DNA from: Vibrio quintilis
Lineage (GTDB): Bacteria; Pseudomonadota; Gammaproteobacteria; Enterobacterales; Vibrionaceae
NCBI RefSeq assembly: GCF_024529975.1
Contig: NZ_AP024897.1
Location: 2,046,001 to 2,110,000, forward strand
Direction: 5' to 3'
DNA: 64,000 bases
Below, one piece after another: positions 53,201 through 61,803 of the stretch (positions within the stretch are counted from its first letter, which is position 1; each line of letters starts with the position of its first letter). The position numbers and the translations under genes are program-made. The notes below the pieces were generated by a model, which saw only the letters and a program-made list of their open reading frames with translations, was not told where the DNA came from and ran no database searches.

Positions 53201-53477
53201 GCAGGCGATATACTTTACCGAGCTGGCACTGGCACTGGAACAACATCCGGCGGTGGATGTGGTACACCATATCCGGGCTACCGTTGACCGGCCTGCACAG
53301 ATTTTGCCAGGTGTACCAAACAGCTTTGATGAAACGGATAACATTATTCAGCCCGGTCAGGAAGACGCTATTCTGGTTCCTTCCCACTACCATAAAATCG
53401 TCCTGGTGGATCAGGATCTGCCGATTGTGGAAGGTATTGGTAAATGGCGGGTTGAGATTGATCTGACTGTTTCTTAA
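50214..53477 (+). CDS. eCIS baseplate J-like protein (Pvc11-like)
   Basis: A 1087-residue baseplate component. The N-terminus (R-S-S-F-K-D-L-K-R-K-N) is followed by a large insert and the C-terminal gpJ-like region (about 860-1080; S-V-R-A-S-E-R-L-R-H-K-Q-R-A-L-T-R-W-D-Y-E, V-T-V-K-D-P-V-Y-E-E-V-H-F-D). In PVC/Afp this is the largest wedge protein. The ATG at 50214 follows AGGAACC; the frame extends upstream to 50118 but overlaps the preceding gene without need. The mid-region contains beta-rich segments of unknown role. Confidence 0.9.
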   Translation: MSDLITKDYRSSFKDLKRKNQALNGLTQTARVLEALQGDYFSIEERTFSEWMAYLRKAAHNIRFYNDQTFQPDGHWGDALPGIIQSQSLENLLNGLPVPEETKTLASRPDIAALLAFFTLMTHPKGQFDALTERHKQHYYQDVLGFAPLAAQPDQVHLVIGLDEDTPGMTLPAGTCFTGPTDSNDLPLVYETETQAALNHTQVVQMKTLSGVVDLREEKGLGIRKNEQRILTQVIDTENGLELDSGGVLTFGDDLAETQTPGENQQFSRIGLTIASPALYLAGGTRTVTLICNRASGTESSPLSLKQWFDIAVSTADGMITYEHDLLTQDGNHNRDENESNWTIDENSDGLCMEFSSLFPAITGLEGEQAPGVTSLPHFVFSLRPNQEKAAAILKKSIFTAIELNMDVCGLPGLIAGSDDGSLDTASPFEPLTGAPKIGSRLTFTHPELLVKPITDADITFHWIGRPVDLNEHYRIYAEYRDFTGQSSDQFSEPLRSNTWPKPKFTFTRSDDLSDPGDPIDMFSNHTPVDNIDIHTIAFISASDNGPVYSWDTLPLDEPAGNWPRRYNATLVNNDFGHGEFAQVSQYAAYLNSQQSGTKEEGELRIVPDPYTPELEQLTLNYSCSVTLEASALASMDSPALQFLHPLGRPRIVASGATMTLLPYMPENAYLYIGLNQTSLPGSFRFYFQVDPVDSSNISDNSYVKWEYMTPQGWQLLLSSADGAQMGQPRIIEDSTQLLLNSGIVVLELPAMDESLSGLGDGLLWLQVSIFNQNSDSMAGDLPGAVRYSALRGIYPQGVVATLITEEVDPSHYQQPLPAESVTELDVPDERISSVTQPWPGFGARVEETESELSVRASERLRHKQRALTRWDYEHLVLNSFPEVYMARCYAPQENELNSESDISVVVIPVNYDTSILQPKLPLYLRQQIETMLEEVSPSGVSVTVKDPVYEEVHFDVLVKIFSGYDIDSVVREINQILINYLTPWQSDSDEDPNFRQAIYFTELALALEQHPAVDVVHHIRATVDRPAQILPGVPNSFDETDNIIQPGQEDAILVPSHYHKIVLVDQDLPIVEGIGKWRVEIDLTVS

Positions 53478-53494
53478 ATACTGACGCTGTCAGA

Positions 53495-53528
53495 TGTATT
53501 CACGCCGGAATAGTCCTGTCTGAATACA
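53495..53528 (+). other. Inverted repeat between Pvc11- and Pvc12-like genes
   Basis: Eight-base perfect inverted repeat TGTATTCA/TGAATACA with an 18-base loop in the 117-base gap. No T run; function unclear. Confidence 0.3.
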
Positions 53529-53594
53529 GTCTTTCTTGCTGTGATTCTTCCATCACTGATGTCCTATAACAGATGCTTTCAGGTGATATTTTTC

Positions 53595-56219
53595 ATGACG
53601 ACAACTTCAACAACGGCGTATATTTCCCGTTCGCCACGGGAACAAAGTGGTCAGAACCTGCCGCTATTGCAACAGCAGGCACTCTCTGCGATTCAGCAGT
53701 ATGCCGATCAAACCTGGACCAATCACAATCCGACTGATCCGGGAATCACCTTATTAGATGTTCTGGCATTTATCATTTCAGATTTAAGCTATCAGCTTGA
53801 ATTTCCGGTGCGGGATTTAATGGCATGGCCAGAGGAGCAATCAGAATCAGCCGCTCCATTCTGGCTGGCCCCGGATGTGCTTCCGTCCAACACAGTCACC
53901 ATGACGGACTACCGCCGCATGATCATGGATATTCCCGGCATACGAGCCGTTTTTCTGAGCCGCTCTCCCGTGACTGACAGATGGTATGTAGTCATTGATA
54001 CCAAATCCGCATTGCTGACAAAACAACAGCGTTTAGCACTGGCTGATCAGGTCAGACAACGTTTTGTGACTGAGCGGAATGTTGATGATGATATCGCCGG
54101 ACTCTGCTTTATCCAAAAACATCCGGTTGCACTAAAAATGAAGTTGTTATTTGGTCCGTTACGTGACCCCGTCACAACTCTGGTCGATGTGTTTACCCGG
54201 CTCAATGAGGTGATTTCTCCTGAAATACCACAACAAAGTCTCGAAGGTATGCTCGATGCCGGTGAGACTGCCGACCTTATCTTTGAAGGCCCTTATACTG
54301 AAAATGGCATTATTCAGCCTGAATCACTGGAGACAGAAGCCTTTCCTCAGTCTCTGTTCGCTTCTGATTTAATTCATGTGATGCATCAGGTCACATCGCT
54401 GAAAACGGTAAGCCAGCTGATTTTTCAGCCTCTGTCTGATGAAGGCAGCAGCAGGCTTACATTGAAAGAAGATGAAATACAGTGGCAATATCAGATAACA
54501 ACAGAAGATAAAGAGAGAGAAGGACAAGCCGGAAATAATCAGGGCCTGACAGAATTATTCCCCCGGTCATTCAGCTTTGACCTGAAAGAAACACTGGATC
54601 TTTTATCGATTGAGATTGATGGTCAGGCTTATCCACTCACAGATGCGCAAAAAAAAGCCATCCTGTTTAAATATCACTGGCCGGAGAATACCGAAGAAGA
54701 GGATGTTGCTTCTTCGGTATTTCCTGATCTTGAAGCTTATCAGCAAGGGCAGTACCGGGAACTGAAAAAGTATCAGTCTCTGCAATACGAATTTCCGGTG
54801 ATTTATCGGCTGATTGATGCCCGGCTGGATGCACAAATTGACAGTCAGTCACTGGCCCGAATCATGCAGTTGAAAGGCTTTCTGACGTTGTTTGATCAGG
54901 TGTTAGCAGACCAGTTTTTCCAGTTAGAAACCTTGAAAGTACTGCTGGCATTGCCGGACAAACAGAGCTTTACGGTTCTGGCCCGGCTGTTTGATAAAAT
55001 GCTGGGCAGCGAGACACTGTCACAAAAAGAGGTAAAATATTTCTGGGAAGCGGTTGATAACTTGCCCAAAACCATCGTCAGCCAGCCGGTGACTGATATC
55101 AGCGGGATGAAAAACCTGATGGGTTCGTATTTCAATGACTACCAGACTGACGGCTTTCAGCCTGATGCAGAAACGCCATTTGATGCAACACAGCTTGACC
55201 GGTTGAACAGAGGGCTTTCCCATTTGTTAGCCCGGTATGCAGAAACCACAATCGATGCCAATCTGCTTCAATATGATCCTGTCTTGTCTTTCTATCTTGA
55301 TGTGTTAGAAGCAGGGATGCCTGAAAATGTGGCACTGAAGTTACCTGCGTTGGAAGCATGGATGGGCGGAAAGAATGAGCCACTTTTACAGCGATTGGTT
55401 TTGTTGAAGCAGGTCACTGAGAAAGCAACCATTTTAAATGATTACCCGAGGCTTAGCCGCCTGAGAGCGGGAGGATACAACTATGCTGGCAATCCACCCC
55501 GGCGGAATTTTTCTGACTCGCTCAAACACCGGATCTTAAGTTTTCTGGGGGTATATCAAACTGAAGCGATGCCATTGGCAACAAATAATAAAGAAGGATT
55601 CTATCTGACAGAAAGTATTCTGCTCTGGGCTGGAATGCCTGTCCCGGGATCCCCGCCGGAAACTTCGGACATCATCCCAAAAGATAAAGACAGTGAACCT
55701 GTGGCGGTAGAAAAGAGGACACTCTATTTTGTGATTCCGGACTGGCCGACACGCTTTGCAAACGCGGAATTCAGAAATCTGCTTGAAGAGCAGATCCTCA
55801 GGGAAACGCCGGCTCACCTGACCTGTAAAGTCCTTTATCTGCCACGGGAACAAATGAGCCGGTTTGAACAGCTTTATTATGACTGGCGTAACGCAATGAC
55901 CCAGTGTCCGTTTCCTGTATGGGATGGAGAGGCTTTACTTAACCCGCCAAATCCGGAATACCTCAGATGGTTAAGAGACACAACAAAACAGCTGAATGAA
56001 TTTTTTCATACCGCAGACAGCAGCTGCCTTTCGCCCATCCAATATGAACGAAAGCCAATCGGTCAGGGCATCATTTCTGATAATTTCATCATTGGTTACA
56101 GGCCGTTACCGGTCCTGCATCCGGTGACACCTGTCAGTCAGGCTTATATTCATCCGGACAATATTAACCCCGTATTTTACGTCAATATCAAAACGCCTAA
56201 TTCTATCAACCCCGTTTAA
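53595..56219 (+). CDS. eCIS baseplate protein (Pvc12-like)
   Basis: An 874-residue protein with the family N-terminus D-Q-T-W-T-N-H-N-P-T-D-P-G-I-T-L-L-D-V-L-A-F (about 35-56), matching baseplate wedge proteins of Afp/PVC (gp6-like second wedge). The middle contains charged helices and the C-terminus is beta-rich. The start is set at the ATG at 53595, giving the T-T-T-S-T-T start. It precedes the fibre gene. Confidence 0.85.
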   Translation: MTTTSTTAYISRSPREQSGQNLPLLQQQALSAIQQYADQTWTNHNPTDPGITLLDVLAFIISDLSYQLEFPVRDLMAWPEEQSESAAPFWLAPDVLPSNTVTMTDYRRMIMDIPGIRAVFLSRSPVTDRWYVVIDTKSALLTKQQRLALADQVRQRFVTERNVDDDIAGLCFIQKHPVALKMKLLFGPLRDPVTTLVDVFTRLNEVISPEIPQQSLEGMLDAGETADLIFEGPYTENGIIQPESLETEAFPQSLFASDLIHVMHQVTSLKTVSQLIFQPLSDEGSSRLTLKEDEIQWQYQITTEDKEREGQAGNNQGLTELFPRSFSFDLKETLDLLSIEIDGQAYPLTDAQKKAILFKYHWPENTEEEDVASSVFPDLEAYQQGQYRELKKYQSLQYEFPVIYRLIDARLDAQIDSQSLARIMQLKGFLTLFDQVLADQFFQLETLKVLLALPDKQSFTVLARLFDKMLGSETLSQKEVKYFWEAVDNLPKTIVSQPVTDISGMKNLMGSYFNDYQTDGFQPDAETPFDATQLDRLNRGLSHLLARYAETTIDANLLQYDPVLSFYLDVLEAGMPENVALKLPALEAWMGGKNEPLLQRLVLLKQVTEKATILNDYPRLSRLRAGGYNYAGNPPRRNFSDSLKHRILSFLGVYQTEAMPLATNNKEGFYLTESILLWAGMPVPGSPPETSDIIPKDKDSEPVAVEKRTLYFVIPDWPTRFANAEFRNLLEEQILRETPAHLTCKVLYLPREQMSRFEQLYYDWRNAMTQCPFPVWDGEALLNPPNPEYLRWLRDTTKQLNEFFHTADSSCLSPIQYERKPIGQGIISDNFIIGYRPLPVLHPVTPVSQAYIHPDNINPVFYVNIKTPNSINPV

Positions 56220-56239
56220 AAACCCAGTAAGGAATTCAG

Positions 56240-59200
56240 ATGAGCACTAGTGAACAACTGATCCAATCGCCTGCCGGCTCTGAATCATTGGACTCAAAGA
56301 AAGACAGTAACAAACAGAACACCAACTCACTTCTGGGCGCAGCAGAGCTAAAACCTGAATTTGCTGACAATGAATGCCCGGATGGTGATGACTTTGCCAA
56401 TCTGATTGATGCTTCATTTAATAAGAAAGATGGCCCCATCAGGGAAACCGATCAGGAAACAATCGAGGTCGATAAAAAAACCGACTTTCTTGCCGGTGTG
56501 AGTGTCACTGGTGGTCTCGAAACTGATACGTTCGTCAGCGGTGATCTGACAGCGGAAGGGAACGTCACTGTGAGTGGCAAACTCGATGTATCGGAATCTC
56601 CGCTCACGATTGGCAACGGGGAAACTCAGGCTCAGATAGGAGAGGAGCAGCTGAGCATCGGCGATACACTGGTCTTGGATCAAGGGGAGTTTACCGTCAA
56701 TGCCAATACTCATTTGAACGGCGAAACCCGGCTGAAAGGCACGGTCAGCATGACCCATTCCGGTGAATTGATCGGACCAACACTCTATGTCAGCGGAAAA
56801 ACTGAAGTCGATCAATTACAAGTCGGAGCACCGGTTCTGCTTGGTCATGATAATGCACACATTGAACTCAGAAACAGCGGTAATAAAGATGCACTTTTAG
56901 TGACCGCAAATGGATCAACCTTTTTGTCACTGGATAAAAACGGACAACTTTCTCTTGGCTTATCCGGTGACAATTCATCTGCAAAATTACATATCCGCAG
57001 TGACGAAGATGATGCGGATAGTGTGGTCCGGGTGGATACCAAAGACAATGATGATTCACCATTTGTGATCACTTCGGAAAATAACGTGGGGGTGGGTACG
57101 GAATCTCCCGATAATCCGTTAGATGTGATTGGCTCTGTCCGGGTTGGGGCATCAGAAGTCGTTGCTTCACCTCATAGTTTATCGGTTGAGAACCGGATCG
57201 GAGTCGGAACCGCCAGCCCGATGGCAAGACTCGATATCCATACACAAAATAGTGAAACGGCCATGCTGCTGCGTTCCGGAGAGTCCAGCCTGCTCGATGT
57301 CTCCTCAGCAGGGGTAATGACCGACACTTCTCTGACCGTAGCGGGTGAAACCGGCCTGAACAATACCACTGTGAATGGGACGCTGACCGTTAAAGATGAG
57401 ACTTCAATTGCCGGTAAAACTCACTTTGAACAGGATGTCTCAATTGCCGGTATGCTTTCGGTTGAAAAAGAAACCTATCTGAAAACCACCACAATCAGTG
57501 ATAAAACCACACTGGAAGATGTTCTGATCGTGGAAGGTGAGACCAAACATCAGGGAGCGGTCGGCATTGGTATCGGTGATGGCTTATTTAATCATCCGGA
57601 AGCCGGTTTACACATCCGGGAAACCGACAACCTGCCGGGGCTGAAAATAGAAAGCAAAGAAGGGAAAACCAAAGTTCTGGTCAGTGAGAACCAGATATCC
57701 CTGGGGGAAACCGGTACACCAGTGACACTGAACATCACCGGGGATACGTTACAGGACGGCGAGTTAATCACCAATACGCTGACGGTAGAAGATCATACAA
57801 CGCTGAAAACAGCAACTACAGTGGAAAGCCAGCTCACGGTCCTGCAGTCCGGGGCTGAAACCGAAACAGACAGTGCCCTCAAAATACAGTCTGCCGGCGA
57901 AAATGCCGCACTTGAAGTCAATCATACGATCGGAAAAATGCTGCAACCATTGATCTGTGCCAGAGTGGATAAAGTCGGTATTCTCAACAGTCAACCGGAA
58001 AAAGCGCTGCATGTTTCAGGAGAGGCCCGGTTTGATGCGCCGGTTGAGCTGATGCAATCGCTCTCGATTCAGGGGCCGATCAATGCCGGATCCGGACTTG
58101 AAATTCAGGGGGACGCCCATGTTTCCGGCAGCTTTGATGTAAGTGGCGATACAAGTTTAGGTGGTGCACTATCTGTTGATGGCAGTACAGCAATGTCAGG
58201 CGCGGTAGCGATAGCAGGGCCGGCAACCTTAAATGCCTCGCTGGATGTCACCGGAGCCGCTACATTGACAAGCTTAAGTGCAAATACAATTCAGTCCGCA
58301 TCGACAATTTCCGGAGCCAGTGTAAAAGCAGGAAATGACCTGCAAGTCGGCGGGGGATTGACAATTAAGGGCTTTTCCGCTGATGCAATGCTTGGCGGCA
58401 TCAGCGCCAGCGATACTCAGGTTCCGACACAAAAAGCAGTCAAGACCTATGTTGATCAAATCTCACCGTCTTTCGGCAGCGGCGGGAAAATGCATGTGAT
58501 CAGCACACAGGCTGAATTTGACAACCTGTTTAATCAGGGAACACCGACAAAGATAGAAACGAATACAACCATTCTGTTGTTTCCGGCCGGCACAGCAAGC
58601 ACCACCGAAAGTTACATGTTGAAAAACAGCGTCAGGTTAAACCCGGGGGTCTCCATTATAGGGTTCAACCGGGAATCAACCCGGATCGAGAAAGCAAATG
58701 CCGGTAACAGATTTGAGGCTTTTGGTACTTCAACTGATCCGGTTAGCGCCATCACTCTGGATGGTTTTACTTTTGATGGAAAGCAAATCCCCTCTGAACA
58801 GGATGGTGGGGCGCTTTATGTCGAATATGTTGAGAACTGTCTCTTTAATTGTCTGTTTGAAAACCATATCGTCACCGGGAACGGGGGCGCAATCTATGCA
58901 AGACCTGGAACAGTGAACAATATCGAAGCCCGGAATATTCACGCCTGCCAGGCTCAAAATAGTGCAGGCTCAAAAGGTGAAGGCGGTGCTGTTTATGGGC
59001 TGTTGAATTCAGTTATCGTGGCATGGGGTTGTAAAGCTGAGAAAGGAGGTGCAGTGGCTGGTTGTGATTCTTGTCAGGTCGAAGCTGTTGCCTGTTATGC
59101 AGAGCAAAGTGGTGGTGGTGCCAGCCAGTGTAAACAACTGAGACTTACTGCCCGTGCGTGTCAGGCAAACAGCAGTGATGGTCAGGGGGGCGGGGCATAT

Positions 59201-59347
59201 AATTGCGAAGATTTGATTTGCGAAGGGATATGGCAGGACAATCAGGCATCTCTGGGCCCTAATATTTACTCATCAGAAGATTATTTCTGGAAAGGCGACT
59301 ATGTCGGCAGCCGGACAGATCCTGGCTGGAAAAATATCGACTGCTGA
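56240..59347 (+). CDS. Large eCIS tail fibre with repetitive stalk and C-terminal beta-helix (Pvc13-like)
   Basis: A 1035-residue fibre. The N-terminal 65 residues are polar and probably dock to the baseplate. A long stalk (about 85-735) consists of repeated short motifs of the type V-S-G-x-T-x-x-x-x-x-L-x-V. Near 725-735 lies P-T-Q-K-A-V-K-T-Y-V-D, shared with the 41374 fibre. The C-terminal part (about 745-1035) is a Gly/Asn-rich right-handed beta-helix-like domain with many cysteines (G-G-A-x-Y ladder, e.g. G-G-A-L-Y-V, G-G-A-I-Y-A, G-G-A-V-Y-G, G-G-G-A-Y-N), likely binding surface carbohydrate or protein of the target cell. A terminator follows. Host range of the particle is probably set here. 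Confidence 0.85.
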   Translation: MSTSEQLIQSPAGSESLDSKKDSNKQNTNSLLGAAELKPEFADNECPDGDDFANLIDASFNKKDGPIRETDQETIEVDKKTDFLAGVSVTGGLETDTFVSGDLTAEGNVTVSGKLDVSESPLTIGNGETQAQIGEEQLSIGDTLVLDQGEFTVNANTHLNGETRLKGTVSMTHSGELIGPTLYVSGKTEVDQLQVGAPVLLGHDNAHIELRNSGNKDALLVTANGSTFLSLDKNGQLSLGLSGDNSSAKLHIRSDEDDADSVVRVDTKDNDDSPFVITSENNVGVGTESPDNPLDVIGSVRVGASEVVASPHSLSVENRIGVGTASPMARLDIHTQNSETAMLLRSGESSLLDVSSAGVMTDTSLTVAGETGLNNTTVNGTLTVKDETSIAGKTHFEQDVSIAGMLSVEKETYLKTTTISDKTTLEDVLIVEGETKHQGAVGIGIGDGLFNHPEAGLHIRETDNLPGLKIESKEGKTKVLVSENQISLGETGTPVTLNITGDTLQDGELITNTLTVEDHTTLKTATTVESQLTVLQSGAETETDSALKIQSAGENAALEVNHTIGKMLQPLICARVDKVGILNSQPEKALHVSGEARFDAPVELMQSLSIQGPINAGSGLEIQGDAHVSGSFDVSGDTSLGGALSVDGSTAMSGAVAIAGPATLNASLDVTGAATLTSLSANTIQSASTISGASVKAGNDLQVGGGLTIKGFSADAMLGGISASDTQVPTQKAVKTYVDQISPSFGSGGKMHVISTQAEFDNLFNQGTPTKIETNTTILLFPAGTASTTESYMLKNSVRLNPGVSIIGFNRESTRIEKANAGNRFEAFGTSTDPVSAITLDGFTFDGKQIPSEQDGGALYVEYVENCLFNCLFENHIVTGNGGAIYARPGTVNNIEARNIHACQAQNSAGSKGEGGAVYGLLNSVIVAWGCKAEKGGAVAGCDSCQVEAVACYAEQSGGGASQCKQLRLTARACQANSSDGQGGGAYNCEDLICEGIWQDNQASLGPNIYSSEDYFWKGDYVGSRTDPGWKNIDC

Positions 59348-59374
59348 TTTGGATAAAGCTTATTCAGTCTACAG

Positions 59375-59407
59375 AAAAAGCCCTGAGTTTTTGGCGGGGC
59401 TTTTTTT
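59375..59407 (+). terminator. Intrinsic terminator between fibre and tape-measure genes
   Basis: Stem AAAAAGCCC / GGGCTTTTT (59375-59383, 59397-59405) with T7. It lies within the eCIS locus, 40 bases before the next gene. Confidence 0.88.
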
Positions 59408-59446
59408 ATTCAAACGCTTTTTTCACGCAAACAGTAAAGTGTAAAT

Positions 59447-61234
59447 ATGACTATTTATATTGAAAAACTGACGTTGGATCTGGATATTTCTGAGCCTGAT
59501 GATGCCAGGAAAGCGGCAAAAATACAGGCCGCGCTGGCGATTTTACCAGAGCTGATCAAACATGAGCTGTCATTTTTGGATATTCCGGATATTTCATCTG
59601 TACTGTCCATCAACAAGAACGTTCCGGACAAACAGGAAATTCATCTGCCTGACATTGATGTAGAAACCCTGATTGATACACCGGTATCTGTGGCTAAAAC
59701 GGTCGCACTTTCCGTTGCAGCAGAGATATGCCCGCTGGATGTCGGTGTTCCGGGAACAGATGATGATCAACAGGAAAATGATCATTCAATCAATACATGG
59801 ATGCATGATATGAATAGCGGGCAGGTGAGTCTGATTTCTGCTTCTCAGGCCAGAGTATTCAGCCAGCAGTTAGTCACTGAGTTATCCTCTCATTCAGCAC
59901 AAATTTCATACTGTTTGAAGTTACCGGAAAAACTCAACGAGCCATCATTCTTTTACCGGTTTATTGATTTCTTACTTAAGCTGACTCTGTCAGAAAGAAG
60001 CAAGCTTGTATTCTCAATGCTCATGAACCTGTCAAAGACTGTTTCAAAAGCTTCTCAGTTACTTGATCTCCGGATCTCTCCTTTGCTCGAACAAAATCTG
60101 AGGGTGAAAACCGATATATCAGAGATGATTTCCTTTATTGCTGTTTTATTCGATCAACAGAACAGAGATTCCGGAAATTCTTTGCGTATTCAGCAACAAT
60201 TCAGAAAATTATCGCTGTTGCTTGAACTAAGGCGGCTTGAGTTCAGGAAAACGGAATTAAGTCACAACGCATTCCCGGCAGAGAGTTTAACCCGGCTCAG
60301 GCAGATATTTCTCTATTCATGTGATGAGGCAACATTAAATGCAGCTGCAACCTGGCTTCAGGTCGCTCAGATCCAACCGCCAACCACCAAAGAGGCAGAT
60401 ATATTAGCAACACTTGCGGCACGGGTTGAAGGAAACACCGGGCACCCGTCGGATCAGAAAGCCTCCCGGTTCAGCCTTCAGGCTGAAATGCAGTTCTGGA
60501 AACAGGTTCTCCCCATATTATCAGAGCGTAATATGGGTGAGATTTCCGGAAAAGAACGGGGGGAACAGATTCAAAATAAGGTGACATCTCAGCTTTTTGA
60601 TAGTCTGCCTGATTCTGCGTGGCTGACGAGTCAGTTTCAAATGTTATCAGGTCAGGAAAGTACCGCAGATTTACGAAGGGAGGTTCAGGCGAAAATCACC
60701 CGGTTATCCGGACAGTTCACGCATGAAGCGCAATACACAAATGATGGCGGCCTGACTTTACTGTGGCCATTTATCCCCGTTTTGTTCAGACAACTGGCGC
60801 TGTTAACGCCGGAAAACGAGAATGTTTGTCAATTTATCTCTCCGGAGAGTCAGGCGAAAGCTTATGCCGTACTGAGACACTTATTGGGTTCAGCGCATGA
60901 CAGTTACTCAGCTGTGGCAAATCTGTTTGTTGGTTATGAAGCGGATACCGTGGTGAGCAGACTCACTGAACTTAGTGATACAGAGTGCGAAACAGCAGGA
61001 CAAATTTTCTCTGTACTCATCGCTCACTGGCAGGCATTAAAGAATATGCCGCCATCATCAATTCAGCAGATGTTCCTGCAGCGCCAGGCAACGATTAAGA
61101 CATTTTCTCTGGGCACAGCTGTGTCCGTACAAAAGCAGGCGGTGGATGTTCTGATGCAAAAATTGCCGTGGGGGTTAAGTATGATTCGGTTCCCGTGGCT
61201 GAATGACAGGCTGATTTCAGTTGAATGGCGTTAA
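59447..61234 (+). CDS. eCIS tape-measure protein (Pvc14-like)
   Basis: A 595-residue protein. The C-terminal domain (about 440-595) has the family hallmark G-L-T-L-L-W-P-F-I-P-V-L-F, then Y-A-V-L-R-H-L-L-G, H-W-Q-A-L-K-N-M-P, F-L-Q-R-Q-A and the terminal L-P-W-G-L-S-M-I-R-F-P-W-L-N...V-E-W; this is the pattern of CIS tape-measure proteins. The helical N-terminal two-thirds would set tube length. No clear ribosome site is visible and an intrinsic terminator stands just upstream, so its expression needs read-through or a promoter in the 99-base gap. Last gene of the locus. Confidence 0.85.
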   Translation: MTIYIEKLTLDLDISEPDDARKAAKIQAALAILPELIKHELSFLDIPDISSVLSINKNVPDKQEIHLPDIDVETLIDTPVSVAKTVALSVAAEICPLDVGVPGTDDDQQENDHSINTWMHDMNSGQVSLISASQARVFSQQLVTELSSHSAQISYCLKLPEKLNEPSFFYRFIDFLLKLTLSERSKLVFSMLMNLSKTVSKASQLLDLRISPLLEQNLRVKTDISEMISFIAVLFDQQNRDSGNSLRIQQQFRKLSLLLELRRLEFRKTELSHNAFPAESLTRLRQIFLYSCDEATLNAAATWLQVAQIQPPTTKEADILATLAARVEGNTGHPSDQKASRFSLQAEMQFWKQVLPILSERNMGEISGKERGEQIQNKVTSQLFDSLPDSAWLTSQFQMLSGQESTADLRREVQAKITRLSGQFTHEAQYTNDGGLTLLWPFIPVLFRQLALLTPENENVCQFISPESQAKAYAVLRHLLGSAHDSYSAVANLFVGYEADTVVSRLTELSDTECETAGQIFSVLIAHWQALKNMPPSSIQQMFLQRQATIKTFSLGTAVSVQKQAVDVLMQKLPWGLSMIRFPWLNDRLISVEWR

Positions 61235-61335
61235 TAAAACAAATTGAACTTGGATAAGTTGGATAAGGATGAAGGAGAGAAAAATCCTCATAGCCGTAAC
61301 ACAGCAGAAAGTAATAAAGATAGGTTATGAGGATA

Positions 61336-61364
61336 CCGGTTCAGTCTTCAGGCTGAAATGCAGT
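61336..61364 (+). repeat. Partial duplicate of tape-measure gene sequence
   Basis: CCGGTTCAGTCTTCAGGCTG and the following AAATGCAGT repeat bases 60466-60494 of the tape-measure gene with one mismatch in 29; similarity continues weakly (ACAGGATGCTCT versus ACAGGTTCTCC). It sits in the otherwise gene-free 232-base gap between the tape-measure gene and the DUF3634 gene and looks like a remnant of a duplicated gene end. Confidence 0.7.
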
Positions 61365-61466
61365 CAGAGAACAGGATGCTCTGATTGTATGTCGGATAGT
61401 CAATTTAACATAATATACATAATGCGCACTTAATGTAATGATGTTTACAGAGGATGTTTCAGTCTG

Positions 61467-61778
61467 TCAGGCTCTCTTTTTTGCTGTTTTATCGTTGAAG
61501 CTATTGAATGGAAAAACGTTTCGGATTCTTTGCTGGACACTCTTGGGAACTGAAGATGAAAACACTAATTTAATTCTTTCGCTGCGCTGATAAGCCTTCA
61601 TGTTGCCGCTGAAATCTGTATTCGCGCAAATCTCAGAAAGATTATGTTTTAATGCCGGTGGCAAATGGCCTTTGACTTTGACTAACTCATGGTCTTTAAA
61701 CTGGATATAAAGAACCGGACGGTCGACAACTAAGAGCCAGAAAATAACTAAGGCAGCTGAAATAATTACATAGATCAT
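61467..61778 (-). CDS. DUF3634 family membrane-anchored protein
   Basis: A 103-residue protein with one N-terminal membrane helix (about 3-18, I-I-S-A-A-L-V-I-F-W-L-L-V-V) and a charged C-terminal domain (H-L-P-P-A-L-K-H-N-L, C-A-N-T-D-F-S-G). The start at 61778 follows AAAGGTACATTT. A DUF3634 gene occurs near matP in several Vibrio genomes. No function can be inferred. Ends the region next to the eCIS locus. Confidence 0.65.
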   Translation of the reverse strand: MIYVIISAALVIFWLLVVDRPVLYIQFKDHELVKVKGHLPPALKHNLSEICANTDFSGNMKAYQRSERIKLVFSSSVPKSVQQRIRNVFPFNSFNDKTAKKRA

Positions 61779-61803
61779 AAATGTACCTTTACTCACATTG
61801 AAA

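Noticed and set aside
37282..61234. Prophage or R-type tailocin
   Set aside because: Sheath and tube genes are present, but the DUF4255 cap, Pvc15-type ATPase, DUF4157 protein and tape-measure type are specific to eCIS, and no lysis, capsid or integrase genes are seen.
37282..61234. Type VI secretion system
   Set aside because: No TssJLM membrane complex, ClpV or TssBC pair; a single fused sheath protein and fibre genes point to an extracellular particle.
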